64,000 nucleotides of DNA from Geodermatophilus bullaregiensis (GTDB lineage Bacteria; Actinomycetota; Actinomycetes; Mycobacteriales; Geodermatophilaceae), in assembly GCF_016907675.1 (NCBI RefSeq), contig NZ_JAFBCJ010000001.1:3906001-3970000 (forward strand), written 5' to 3'. Position numbers and translations under genes: made by a program. Positions 18,786-27,458 of this stretch are shown in pieces. Each line of letters starts with the position of its first letter. Within the stretch, counting starts at the first letter, position 1. The notes beneath the pieces are model-generated. The model ran no database searches and was not told where the DNA came from. It saw only the letters and a list, made by a program, of their open reading frames with translations.

Positions 18786-19367
18786 ATGACCGAGTCCGAC
18801 ATCCCGAGCGCGTACGTCCGGGACAAGCGCACGCCCCCGCCGAGCCGGGAGGAGCTGCGCGCCCGCATCCCCGGCTGGGGTGTCGACCTCGACCCCGCCG
18901 ACCGGCCGTCGCACCCGCGGCTGCAGTACCCGGCCGACACCGGCGCCCACTGGGACTTCCCGGAGCGGCAGCCGGGGAGTGAGGGCCGCGAGCGCTCGAT
19001 CGAGCACGCCTTCGTCACCCCGGTGTTCGGCACCGCGCAGCCGCTCAGGGGCCTGTCCGGGGCCATCCGGCGGTCCGCCTACGCCCGGTTCAGCGAGGGC
19101 CGGCTGGCGCACTGGGTGCTGCTGGTGGTCGGCGACCGCGTCGACGCCTGGGAGCACCACCTGCGGTCCTTCGTCTCCGGCCGGCCCGACGTGCCGGCCA
19201 CCGGGCTGAGGACGGAGCTCACCCGCGGCGGGCTGCGGTCGCGGCGCGGGCGCTCCGACGTCCGGCACCAGCTGCTCGACCCGGTGGTCGTCGCCGGGCC
19301 GTGGGTGGCCGGCGCCGGCGGGGTCGTGCTCGTCGTCCGGAGGGTGCTGCGCGCCGTCCGCGGCTGA
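18786..19367 (+). CDS. Uncharacterised protein linked to the alcohol dehydrogenase
   Basis: A 193-residue protein that I do not recognise. The first half is polar and proline-rich (RDKRTPPPSREELRARIPGW). The middle contains two short hydrophobic stretches (LAHWVLLVVGDRVDAWEHHL), and a C-terminal hydrophobic segment (VVVAGPWVAGAGGVVLVV) could anchor it in the membrane. GAGGGGGA precedes the ATG. It follows the zinc dehydrogenase by 12 bases, so the two products probably work together, perhaps at the membrane. Confidence 0.65.
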   Translation: MTESDIPSAYVRDKRTPPPSREELRARIPGWGVDLDPADRPSHPRLQYPADTGAHWDFPERQPGSEGRERSIEHAFVTPVFGTAQPLRGLSGAIRRSAYARFSEGRLAHWVLLVVGDRVDAWEHHLRSFVSGRPDVPATGLRTELTRGGLRSRRGRSDVRHQLLDPVVVAGPWVAGAGGVVLVVRRVLRAVRG

Positions 19368-19470
19368 GCCCGGGCGCACGGACCGCCGGCCGCGCGGGTG
19401 GTCGACGCGGACCCCCTCCCCGACGAGCCGTTCTGGGAGCATCGGGCGGCCGGGTCAGGAGGCCGTCGCC

Positions 19471-21741
19471 ATGGGACCACCGAGCTCGCCCCTGCTGTCC
19501 GTGAAGCACGCGGCGCCCCCGCCCCGACCGGGGGCGGTGGCCCGGCAGCGACTGCACGAGCGGCTGCGCGAGGCGCGGAGCACGCGGCTGTGCGTCGTGG
19601 TGGCCCCGGCCGGGTGGGGCAAGACGACGCTGCTCGCCCAGTGGGCGACGCAGCCCGAGGAACGGCCCCGCACGGCCTGGGTGTCGCTGGACCGGTCGGA
19701 CGACGAGCCGGTCCGGTTCTGGCGGTACGTGCTGACGTCGCTGTGCGCCCTCGACCCGGGAGTGGGCGGCGGGGCGCTGGCTGCGCTGTCCGCGCCCGGG
19801 GTCGACCCGGTGACCGTTCCCCTGCCCCTGCTGCTCAACGACCTGGCCGCGAGCACGGGCCGGCACGTCCTGGTCCTGGACGACGTCCACGTCCTGCACG
19901 ACCGCCGGGTCTGGGAGGGACTGGAGTTCCTCCTCGCCTACCTGCCGCCGTCGCTGCGCCTGGTGATGGCCGGACGAGCCGACCCCGCACTGCCGCTGGG
20001 CAGGATGCGGGCGCGAGGGGAGCTCACCGAGGTCCGGCAGGAGGACCTGCGGTTCACGGCCGCCGAGTCGTCGGCCGTGGTCGCCGCGGTCGCCGGGATC
20101 CGGCTGCCGCCCGCGTCGGTGACCCGGCTGTGGCAGCGCACCGAGGGCTGGGCGGCCGGGCTGCAGCTCGCCGCGCTCTCCGTCCGGGGCTCCGACGAGC
20201 CCGAGGCGACGGTCGCCCGGCTGCGTGGCGACGACCGTCACGTCCTGGACTTCCTCGTGACGGAGGTCCTGGACCCCCTGGACCCGGTGTGGCGCGACCT
20301 GCTGGTGCGGACGTCGGTCCTCGAGCGCCTGTCCGGCCCCCTGTGCGACGCGGTCCTCGGGCGCACGGGGTCGGCCGGGATCCTGCAGGACCTCGAGGAC
20401 GCGAACCTCTTCGTGGCCGCGCTGGACCCCGGTCGGCGTTGGTACCGGTGCCACGGCCTCCTGCGGGAGGTGCTGCGACGGGAGCTCGAGTCCACCGGTC
20501 CCGACGCCGCCTCGGCGCTGCTGGGTCGCGCCGCGGACTGGTACGCGCGGGAGGGCCGGATGGACGAGGCCGCCCGGCTCCTGATCGCCGCCGGGGACGT
20601 CGCCGGTGCGATGGACCTGCTCCGGTCGTCGCAGGCGTGGTTCTTCGAAACCGGTGCCGCAGCCGCCTACCTGCAGCTCGGTGAGGACGCGGCGTCGGCC
20701 GGAGGACCGGCCGACGCCGAGGTGTTCGTGATGCTGGCGTACGCCGCCGTCCTCAGCGGCCGGTTTGACCGGGTGCGCCACTGGTGTGACGCCGCCGAGC
20801 GCCTGGTCGACGACCGCACGCCGCCGATCGACGGGTGGCGCAGCGCCCGCGCGTGCCTGCTCACGATGCGGGCCGCCTACGGGCACGAGGAGCGCGAACC
20901 GGCGTCGGCCGCCGTCATCGAGGGACGCCGGGCCGTGCAGCTCGAGACCGACCCCGGGCGCCCCGGCTACGTGCTGGCGCGGGTCGCGCTGGCGGGCGCG
21001 CACACGCGCGCCGAGGAGCACGGGGCGGCGGTCGCCCTGCTCCAGGAGGCCTGGCGGTGCCCCTCCCGGGAGGCGCTGCCGACGCCCGCGCTGCTGCAGA
21101 CCGCCGGCCTGCTGGCCCTGGACCTCGTGCACGTGGGTGCGCCGGAGGCGGCGCGGGAGGTCTGCGACGAGGTCGCGGAGGCCGCCGACGCCGTGGAGGC
21201 CGTGTGGGGTGCTGCCGCCGCCGCGTCGGTCACCTGGCTCAGACTGGCGGCGGGCCGCCTCGCTCACCGGGACGGGCAGGTGTCCGTCGCCCGGCTCCGC
21301 CTGCGCCGCGCGGTCGAGCTCGCCGAGGTCTGGGGGAGGAACGTCGAGCTGGTGACGGCGCTGAGCAGCCTGGCGGAGGCGGAGCTCGCCGCCGGCGACC
21401 GGGTCGCCGCCCGTGCGGCGGTGACCCGGGCCCGCGAGGTCGCGGACGCGGCGCCGATCCGACGGCTGGCCGCCGAGGAGCTGCAGGCCGTCGAGACCCG
21501 GCTCGGCCGAGGCGCCGTGCGGGCCGCACGGCGCCTCGGTGGCCTCCACGAGGACCTCACCGACCGGGAGCTCGCGGTGCTCCGGGCCATGACCGGCCCG
21601 GCCACCCAGCGCGAGATCGGCGCCGCGCTGTTCCTGTCCGTGAACACCGTGAAGGGCTACACCAAGAGCCTGTACCGCAAGCTCGGCACGTCATCGCGCC
21701 GGGAGGCCGTCGACCGGGGCAGGGCGCTCGGCCTGGTCTGA
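19471..21741 (+). CDS. MalT-like LuxR-family transcriptional activator (LAL type)
   Basis: A 756-residue STAND-type regulator. An NTPase domain carries Walker A APAGWGKTTLL (Lys51) and Walker B-like VLVLDDVHVL. A winged-helix region and a long helical TPR-like sensor (about residues 330-680) follow. The C-terminal LuxR helix-turn-helix begins at LTDRELAVLRAMTGPATQRE and contains FLSVNTVKGYTKSLYRKLG. Such proteins activate transcription on ligand binding; the ligand is unknown. Its last 51 bases overlap the 3' end of the oppositely oriented nitrilase-type gene. Confidence 0.93.
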   Translation: MGPPSSPLLSVKHAAPPPRPGAVARQRLHERLREARSTRLCVVVAPAGWGKTTLLAQWATQPEERPRTAWVSLDRSDDEPVRFWRYVLTSLCALDPGVGGGALAALSAPGVDPVTVPLPLLLNDLAASTGRHVLVLDDVHVLHDRRVWEGLEFLLAYLPPSLRLVMAGRADPALPLGRMRARGELTEVRQEDLRFTAAESSAVVAAVAGIRLPPASVTRLWQRTEGWAAGLQLAALSVRGSDEPEATVARLRGDDRHVLDFLVTEVLDPLDPVWRDLLVRTSVLERLSGPLCDAVLGRTGSAGILQDLEDANLFVAALDPGRRWYRCHGLLREVLRRELESTGPDAASALLGRAADWYAREGRMDEAARLLIAAGDVAGAMDLLRSSQAWFFETGAAAAYLQLGEDAASAGGPADAEVFVMLAYAAVLSGRFDRVRHWCDAAERLVDDRTPPIDGWRSARACLLTMRAAYGHEEREPASAAVIEGRRAVQLETDPGRPGYVLARVALAGAHTRAEEHGAAVALLQEAWRCPSREALPTPALLQTAGLLALDLVHVGAPEAAREVCDEVAEAADAVEAVWGAAAAASVTWLRLAAGRLAHRDGQVSVARLRLRRAVELAEVWGRNVELVTALSSLAEAELAAGDRVAARAAVTRAREVADAAPIRRLAAEELQAVETRLGRGAVRAARRLGGLHEDLTDRELAVLRAMTGPATQREIGAALFLSVNTVKGYTKSLYRKLGTSSRREAVDRGRALGLV

Positions 21742-23349
21742 GCCGGTCCGTGCCGTTCCCGCGTCCCCGCCCGGACGACGGCGGGAGCGCCAGGCCGCCC
21801 CGGTCAGGGCGAGCAGGCCGAGCGCACTGGCGAAGGCGACGGTGTCCCCCATCCGGGCGTACCAGGTGTCGTTCCCCTGCGTCGGCACCGACACCACCAG
21901 GGTCTGGTCGGAGGCGAGGTCGTAGTCGGCCTTGTGGCCGAGGAGCCGTCCCTGCCCGTCGGTGGCCAACGAGATGCCCTGGCGGGTCGGGCGGACCAGG
22001 GCGACACCGTTCTCGACGGCCCGGAAGGGTGCCTGCTGGGCGTGCCACGCGGCGATGCCGCGCCAGTCGCTGGAGGGCACCAGCAGGATGTCGACCCCCG
22101 CCCTGCCCGCCTGCCGCACCAGGCCGGGGAAGAAGTCGTCCTGGCAGATGATCGTGGCCAGCCGGCCGTGGGGCGTGTCGACGGTCGGCACGACGCCGGG
22201 GCCGGGGTCGTGCCCGTCGCCGGGCACGGGCCGGGACTTCAGGTAGTCCCACACGACCGTGCCGTCCGGGTCCAGCAGGACGGCGTGGTTCTCGTTGACC
22301 GGCCCCCCGTCCGACCCGGTCCCGGAGGCGAGCTGCACGATCATCGAGACCTGCAGGTAGACCCCGTGGCGCCGGGCCACGTCGGCCGCGCGGGACACGA
22401 CGGCGGCCTGGTCCTCCTCGAGCGTGCGAGCCGCGGCCTCCGACCAGGCGATGACCTCGGCCCCGGCGACGGCCTCCCGCTCCGAGCGCGCGAACAGCTC
22501 GTCGAGCACCGGGCGGAAGTACTCGTCCCGGACCGCCGCGCGCCCGGCGGCGTCGCCGGGCGGCACCGCCGGCGCGGAGTAGGCGAGCTCGGACAGCCGC
22601 CGGTCGGGAGCGAGGGCGGCGACGCGCACCGTCTCGGCAGCCGGTGCGGCGAACGCCAGCTGGGCTCCGCCGAAGAGCAGTGCCGCGGCCAGAACCGCGG
22701 CGAAGAGCACGGTCGGGGTCCTCCCGCCCGGCGCCGACCACCCGCGCTCCCAGAGCTGGTTGACCACCGGCGCCAGCCAGCTCACCAGGAAGGTCAGCCC
22801 CCAGATGCCCGTGACGGACACCAGCTGCACCAGCGGGAGGCCGGCGTACTGCGAGTAGGCCGCGCTCCCGGCGGTGCCGTAGGCGCTCACGAACGTGCTC
22901 AGGAACTCCACCGTGGTGACGGCCGCCGGGAAGACCAGCGTGCGGGACAGGCCGGTCAACCGCGGTGCCAGCAGGCGGTCGACCGCGAACGGCAGCGCAC
23001 CGCCCAGGCCGAGGCCGGCGACGAAGACGTAGTACCCGATCCCGTCCTCGACCGGGAAGAACCCGCCCCGGAGGCCCACCAGCAGCGCGAGGGAGATCGC
23101 CACCACGAGGACGGGCAGGCCGACCACGGGCCGCCGGCTGCGCGTGAAGCGCATCAGGAAGACCGGCGCCACCCACGCCGTCAGGGGCACCAGCGTCTGC
23201 AGACCGGCGAACGGCAGCAGTGCCGCGCCCACGACCAGCCACAGCCAGGGCCACCGGGAGACCGGGTGGGGCGGGGGCACCCGGCGAGGCCGGCGCAGGT
23301 CCGCTTCACCGGTGCGCCTGGCGATCGGGTCACCGCTGATCGTGGCCAT
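21691..23349 (-). CDS. Lnt-like membrane carbon-nitrogen hydrolase
   Basis: A 552-residue protein in two parts. About seven membrane helices (residues 25-240) precede a nitrilase-superfamily domain with the Glu-Lys-Cys triad: Glu in IAWSEAAART, Lys in YLKSRPVPGD and Cys402 in TIICQDDFFPG. This is the plan of apolipoprotein N-acyltransferase, but length and loops differ from the usual Lnt, so another N-acyl transfer or amidase role is possible. ATG 23349 is chosen because AGAGGAG precedes it by 5 bases. It overlaps an 83-residue gene upstream. Confidence 0.82.
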   Translation of the reverse strand: MATISGDPIARRTGEADLRRPRRVPPPHPVSRWPWLWLVVGAALLPFAGLQTLVPLTAWVAPVFLMRFTRSRRPVVGLPVLVVAISLALLVGLRGGFFPVEDGIGYYVFVAGLGLGGALPFAVDRLLAPRLTGLSRTLVFPAAVTTVEFLSTFVSAYGTAGSAAYSQYAGLPLVQLVSVTGIWGLTFLVSWLAPVVNQLWERGWSAPGGRTPTVLFAAVLAAALLFGGAQLAFAAPAAETVRVAALAPDRRLSELAYSAPAVPPGDAAGRAAVRDEYFRPVLDELFARSEREAVAGAEVIAWSEAAARTLEEDQAAVVSRAADVARRHGVYLQVSMIVQLASGTGSDGGPVNENHAVLLDPDGTVVWDYLKSRPVPGDGHDPGPGVVPTVDTPHGRLATIICQDDFFPGLVRQAGRAGVDILLVPSSDWRGIAAWHAQQAPFRAVENGVALVRPTRQGISLATDGQGRLLGHKADYDLASDQTLVVSVPTQGNDTWYARMGDTVAFASALGLLALTGAAWRSRRRPGGDAGTARTGSDQAERPAPVDGLPAR

Positions 23350-23581
23350 GTCGACTCCTCTCACTCCTGCTGGACACCACGGCGACCAGGACGACCGCGC
23401 CCCCCACGTCCCAGACCTGGGTCAGGAGCGCCCTCAGGGCCGCCTGGTCGGGGATGGAGCACTCGATGACCACGCCGGCCGGTGCCGCGCAGACACGGAC
23501 GTCCTCGAACCGGTCCCGTACGGCACCGACGACCGCCGACGGCAGCGGGCCACTCAGGACCAGGCAGTACGTCGATCCCAC
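23330..23581 (-). CDS. 83-residue protein preceding the Lnt-like gene
   Basis: A small soluble protein starting MGSTYCLVLSGPLPSAVVGA. It has a beta-alpha-beta look: strand, helix (AVVGAVRDRF), strand (DVRVCAAPAGVVIECSI), helix (QAALRALLTQVWDVGG), strand (AVVLVAVV). It overlaps the start of the Lnt-like gene by 20 bases, so the two are coupled. I have the impression that similar small proteins accompany this type of gene in related bacteria, but I cannot check. It may bind or regulate the hydrolase. Confidence 0.65.
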   Translation of the reverse strand: MGSTYCLVLSGPLPSAVVGAVRDRFEDVRVCAAPAGVVIECSIPDQAALRALLTQVWDVGGAVVLVAVVSSRSERSRHGHDQR

Positions 23582-23659
23582 GGTGGCCTCCTGCGGTCAG
23601 GACCACCGTGCCGCCGCCCTCCCGCGCGCACACCACCCGCGCGGCAGGACCACCCCGGG

Positions 23660-24282
23660 TGGGCGGGGCACCGGACCTCCGACCACCGCCGCGGCCGCCG
23701 ACGAGGACCTGGGCCGGCAGGTGCTGGGCACACAGGACGGGTGGGCCGCCGCCGAGGGAGGGACCACGGGCGGCTCGGCGGCCGCGCCGGAACAGGTCCA
23801 CCACGTCGACACGTGGGACGAGTTCCGCGCGGCGCTGGGCGGGACCCGGGCCCGCGGGGACGTGACCCCGCGCATCGTCTACGTCCACGGCGTGCTCGAC
23901 GCCGACCGGCGGACCGCCGACGGCCGCGTCGACTGCGCCTCCTACGAGGTCCCCGGCGTCGACCTGCAGCAGTACGTCGACGCCTACGCCCCGGCGGTGT
24001 GGGGCACCGGGACCGAGCCCTCGGGGGGTGGACCCGGCGACCTTCGTCCGCGACCGGCGCGGTGCCGTGCTGACCGACGCCGGTCTGGACGAGTCGGGCA
24101 CGCTGCTGGACGGCCGGTCGGCGGCGTCGCGGACCAGCCTGGTGGACGCCTACCACGCCGCGCACGACCCCGACATCCCGACGACGGTGAGCTGGTCGCC
24201 CACCTTCCACGAGCGGATCGACCCGACCCAGGCGGTCCCCGCCCTGGTCCGGGCCGGGGCGGGTGCCGGCGGGCTCTCCTGA
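23660..24282 (+). pseudogene. Pectate lyase (PL1) remnant with internal deletion
   Basis: Two pieces of a PL1-like secreted pectate lyase remain in different frames. The N-terminal piece reads LGTQDGWAAAEGGTTGGSAA, then TWDEFRAALGG, PRIVYVHGVLDA and CASYEVPGVDLQQYVDAYAP. The C-terminal piece, from about 24028, reads RDRRGAVLTDAGLDESGTLL and ends WSPTFHERIDPTQAVPALVR. They meet in a G-run near 24019-24030. About 200 residues remain of a family that is usually 400 or more, so the central parallel helix with its catalytic residues is missing, as is any signal peptide. It is certainly inactive. Confidence 0.75.
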
Positions 24283-24287
24283 GGACC

Positions 24288-24319
24288 GGTCGGGGTGCCG
24301 GTGCGCCGGCACCCCGACC
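24288..24319. terminator. Perfect 14-bp hairpin, bidirectional terminator
   Basis: Arms 24288-24301 and 24306-24319 pair perfectly around a 4-base loop. It starts 5 bases after the pectate lyase remnant and ends 21 bases beyond the stop of the leftward M24-like gene, so it probably closes the leftward operon. Confidence 0.8.
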
Positions 24320-24340
24320 CGGCGTCGCGGGGAGGGTGGC

Positions 24341-25417
24341 TCAGCGGACGAGGACGTCCGGCCGGGGGAGCCCCAGGTCGTCGGGCGTCGTGGGCCACAC
24401 GCCGTCGGCGGTGAGCACCGCCGGCCCGTCGGGCTCGAGCAGGACCGTGTCCTCGGTCTTGGCTCCCGGAGCGGACGGGTTCCAGGCGAAGGCCTGCCAC
24501 GGCACGACCGGCACCGCGCTGTCCGGTGTCGCGACCGGGTCGCGCCCGGCGTAGCCGGTCGGCCCGCCCTGGTGGTGCCGGGTCCACTCGTCGGGCGCGA
24601 AGCCGTGCTCGCCGTAGGCGCGGACGCCGTCGGCGAAGACCTCACCGAGGGTCCGTCCGGGCCGCGTGGCCGACAGGAAGGCCGTCTCGACCGCGCGGAT
24701 CCGCGCCACGGCCTCGAGCCCGGCCGGGTCCAGCGGGACGAAGGACACCCACCGGGTCGCGTTGGCGATCAGCCCGTGCCGCCGGGCGCACACGACGAGC
24801 ACCGCCCGCCGGCCCAGGGGACCGGTGGTCGGCAGTGCGTGCCGGAAGCCCAGCCGCTCCTCGCCGGCGACGAGGACGACGACCGGGTCGATCCCGCGGG
24901 CCATCAGCTCGGCTCCCACGCGGGCGCCGGCCTGCCGCTCGCTCGTCGCCGGCTGCAGCGTGAGCGCCGTCGCGGTCAGGGCCTCGGCGGTGTCCCGGCC
25001 CAGGGAGCGGTAGCGCGCCCGTTCCCCCGGCAGCAGCGACGCCCGGGCGGCCCGCAGGCCCTCGGCGGCCGCCGCCTCGTCCTCGTGCAGCACGCCCGGG
25101 GTGCCCGGGGCCAGGTCCGGGCCGAGCAACGGCGCCCACCAGTCGGTGACCCGCACGGCGACGTCGCCGGGCAGCTCCTCGGCCCTCAGCCGGTCCACCT
25201 CGTTGGCCGGGACGACGACGGTGTCGCCGTCCCGGTCGACGACGACCGCGACGACACCGCGCTCCGCGGAGAGCCGGACCGCGGGGCGGGCGCCGTCGAG
25301 GTACCAGGCCAGGGTGCCCACGCCGGTCAGGACGAGGCGCTCGTGCCCGGAGCTGCGCAGCAGGTCGAGCACCCGCTCGCGCTTGGCCTCGCGGTCCGGT
25401 GCCGGGACCCGTGACAC
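24341..25417 (-). CDS. M24 (creatinase/aminopeptidase P) fold protein without metal ligands
   Basis: A 358-residue protein with the two-domain layout of the M24 family: a creatinase-like N-terminal domain (LTGVGTLAWYLDGARPAVRL) and a pita-bread C-terminal domain. The places where M24 enzymes carry their two metal-binding aspartates read VLVVCARRHGLIANATRW, so both are absent. A His remains in TRHHQGGPTGY and a Glu in AKTEDTVLL. It is therefore unlikely to be a metallopeptidase; creatinase itself uses the fold without metal. It is last in the LacI operon (17-base gap), so a small carbohydrate-linked substrate is possible. Confidence 0.7.
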   Translation of the reverse strand: MSRVPAPDREAKRERVLDLLRSSGHERLVLTGVGTLAWYLDGARPAVRLSAERGVVAVVVDRDGDTVVVPANEVDRLRAEELPGDVAVRVTDWWAPLLGPDLAPGTPGVLHEDEAAAAEGLRAARASLLPGERARYRSLGRDTAEALTATALTLQPATSERQAGARVGAELMARGIDPVVVLVAGEERLGFRHALPTTGPLGRRAVLVVCARRHGLIANATRWVSFVPLDPAGLEAVARIRAVETAFLSATRPGRTLGEVFADGVRAYGEHGFAPDEWTRHHQGGPTGYAGRDPVATPDSAVPVVPWQAFAWNPSAPGAKTEDTVLLEPDGPAVLTADGVWPTTPDDLGLPRPDVLVR

Positions 25418-25434
25418 GTGCTGCCCCCGCCGGC

Positions 25435-26535
25435 TCAGAGGGGACGGGTGCTGTCGCGCAGGACGACGTCGGCGTGCACCTTCACCGCACGGGGTGGGGA
25501 CGCCGGGTCGGAGTCCAGCGCCAGCTGCGCGGCCCGGGCGCCCATCTCCTCCAGGGGCAGGCGCACCGTCGTCAACGTCGGGACCACGTCCCGCAACGTG
25601 GTGATGTCGTCGAAGCCGGCCAGGGAGACGTCGTCGGGGACCCGGATCCCGGACCGGCGCAGCGCGGCGAGGGCGCCGAGGGCCATGACGTCGTTCACCG
25701 CGAAGACGCAGGTGGCCCGCAGGCCCCCGGTCACGAGCTCGGCGGCCAGCCGCTCGCCGCCCTCCCGGGTGAACCTCCCGTGCAGCACCTGGACGGCGTC
25801 GGGGTCGCAGCCCGCGTCGGCGAGGCCCTCGAGGAAGCCGGTGACCCGGTCCCGCGAGCTGAGCACGTTGGTCGGCCCGGCCAGCACGGCGAACCTCTCG
25901 TGCCCGAGCCGGCACAGCTCGCGGGCGAGCTTGCGGGCCCCGGCGCGGTTCTGCGGGACGACGGCGTGCGTGCCGAGCCGGTTCTGGCTGATCACCGCCA
26001 CCTGCCCGCCCGCGGCCCGGTACCCCTCCAGCTCCTTGACCAGCCGCTCGTTGTGCGCCCGGTCGGTGGTGCGGCTGCCGCAGAGGATGAGGCCGCGCGA
26101 GCGGTGCGAGCGCATGGTGGCGACGTACTCCAGCTCCCGGTCGAGGTCGCTGTGGGTGGAGGCGAGGAAGACGACGAGGTCGCGCTCCTCGACGTGCCGC
26201 ATGACCCCGCTGGCGATGCTGGAGAAGTACGGGTCCAGGACGTCGTGGATGAGCAGCCCGACGACGTTGCTGGCCCCGCGGGCGACGGCCTGCGCCTGCG
26301 CGTTCGGCGTGTACTCCAGCTCGCGCGCGGCGGCGAGCACGCGGCCGCGGTACGGCTCACCGACCGAGCGGCTGCCGCTGAGGACGCGGGAGGCCGTGGC
26401 CAGCGAGACGCCCGCCCTGGCCGCCACCTCCGAGAGCAGCACCGGGCCGTTGCGGCGGGCTCCGGTGCCGTCCTCGCCGGGCTCCCGGCTGTGCCGGCGC
26501 CGTCGCCGGGCAGGGCTCTGGGGCTCGGTCGTCAC
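25435..26535 (-). CDS. LacI-family repressor of the carbohydrate locus
   Basis: A 366-residue regulator with an N-terminal basic tail. The helix-turn-helix (LLSEVAARAGVSLATASRVL) and hinge helix (YTPNAQAQAVARG) are followed by a periplasmic-binding-protein-like sensor domain (VVGLLIHDVLDPYFSSIASG to LRDVVPTLTTVRLPLEEMG). It probably binds the GAAAGCGCTTGC-type palindromes at 28739, 28904, 28997 and 39081, and releases them when a sugar or sugar acid binds. It sits inside the leftward operon, overlapping the preceding gene by 4 bases (GTGA), so it would repress its own synthesis. Confidence 0.93.
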   Translation of the reverse strand: MTTEPQSPARRRRRHSREPGEDGTGARRNGPVLLSEVAARAGVSLATASRVLSGSRSVGEPYRGRVLAAARELEYTPNAQAQAVARGASNVVGLLIHDVLDPYFSSIASGVMRHVEERDLVVFLASTHSDLDRELEYVATMRSHRSRGLILCGSRTTDRAHNERLVKELEGYRAAGGQVAVISQNRLGTHAVVPQNRAGARKLARELCRLGHERFAVLAGPTNVLSSRDRVTGFLEGLADAGCDPDAVQVLHGRFTREGGERLAAELVTGGLRATCVFAVNDVMALGALAALRRSGIRVPDDVSLAGFDDITTLRDVVPTLTTVRLPLEEMGARAAQLALDSDPASPPRAVKVHADVVLRDSTRPL

Positions 26536-27458
26536 GGTCTGCTCCCGTTCCCGGCTGCCGAAGCGGTGAGTCCGCGGTCGATGTCGTCGGGGCCGAGGAC
26601 GCCGTCCGCGACCAGGGCCCGGAAGCTGCGGGTGAGCGAGTCCCCCGGTGGCAGGCCGACCGGCTGCTCCGGGGCCAGCTGCGCGCCGAGGCCCGGGTAG
26701 TCCGACACCCGCACGAACCAGGGGTCGCGGCGCGTGGCCGCGTCCCGCCCGGCCAGCACGACGGTGAAGGGGGAGGAGCCGCCGCAGCTGAGGGCCACCC
26801 ACGGGCTCAAGGAGCCGTGGACGGCGTCCTCGCCCTCGGCGTCCGGGGTGGACACGCGGGGCGCACGGACCGCGGGCAGCCGCCAGAACAGGCCGCCGTA
26901 GCCGGCGCCGGCGCGGCCGTTGGTGGCCGGGCTGCCCAGGGTCAGCGGCACCCCGGTGGCGTTGCGCAGGGAGGTGCGGAGGTCCAGCAGCCACGCGCCG
27001 GGCAGGTCCGCGCGGGAGGCGCGCACCTCCCGCTCCTCGACGAGCAGGGAGCGCCCGTCGGGGCCCTCCCACGTCAGCGTCTCGCGGAAGCCGGAGTCCG
27101 TCCGCTCCTGCCAGTCGGTGTGCACCTGCCGCCCGTGGTCGGCCAGCCAGGTGTAGCCCTCGTCGCGGACGTAGGTCCGGCCGCCCCAGACGTTGGCGCC
27201 GCCGACGTCCTGCAGGGTCACCGAGATCCCGAGGTGCCAGCGGTGGTCCTCGGGCTGGGCGTCGGTGACGGGGGTGCCGGCCAGGGTCGTGACCGGGTGG
27301 AGGAAGGGGCGGGGGGCGAGCACGGCCGGCAGCCCGGCGCCGTCGCAGTAGGAGGCCACCACCACGTCGTCCACGGCCAGGGTCGCGATCGTCGCGCCGG
27401 GTGCGACGGCCTGCTCGGGGACGTGTCCCCGGTGCTGCTCCTTCAGGGCCACCGTCAC
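26532..27458 (-). CDS. DUF6807 (PmoA-type) family protein
   Basis: A 308-residue soluble protein. Conserved-looking blocks include RPFLHPVTTLAGTPVTDAQP, EDHRWHLGISV, GANVWGGRTYV and SPATNGRAGAGYGGLFWRLP, which I recognise as the DUF6807/PmoA-like pattern often found in carbohydrate loci beside Gfo/Idh oxidoreductases. The likely fold is a large beta-sandwich, and the biochemical role is not established. Histidines in the second block could serve catalysis. It overlaps both neighbours by 4 bases, so it is tightly coupled to the oxidoreductase and the repressor. Confidence 0.75.
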   Translation of the reverse strand: MTVALKEQHRGHVPEQAVAPGATIATLAVDDVVVASYCDGAGLPAVLAPRPFLHPVTTLAGTPVTDAQPEDHRWHLGISVTLQDVGGANVWGGRTYVRDEGYTWLADHGRQVHTDWQERTDSGFRETLTWEGPDGRSLLVEEREVRASRADLPGAWLLDLRTSLRNATGVPLTLGSPATNGRAGAGYGGLFWRLPAVRAPRVSTPDAEGEDAVHGSLSPWVALSCGGSSPFTVVLAGRDAATRRDPWFVRVSDYPGLGAQLAPEQPVGLPPGDSLTRSFRALVADGVLGPDDIDRGLTASAAGNGSRP

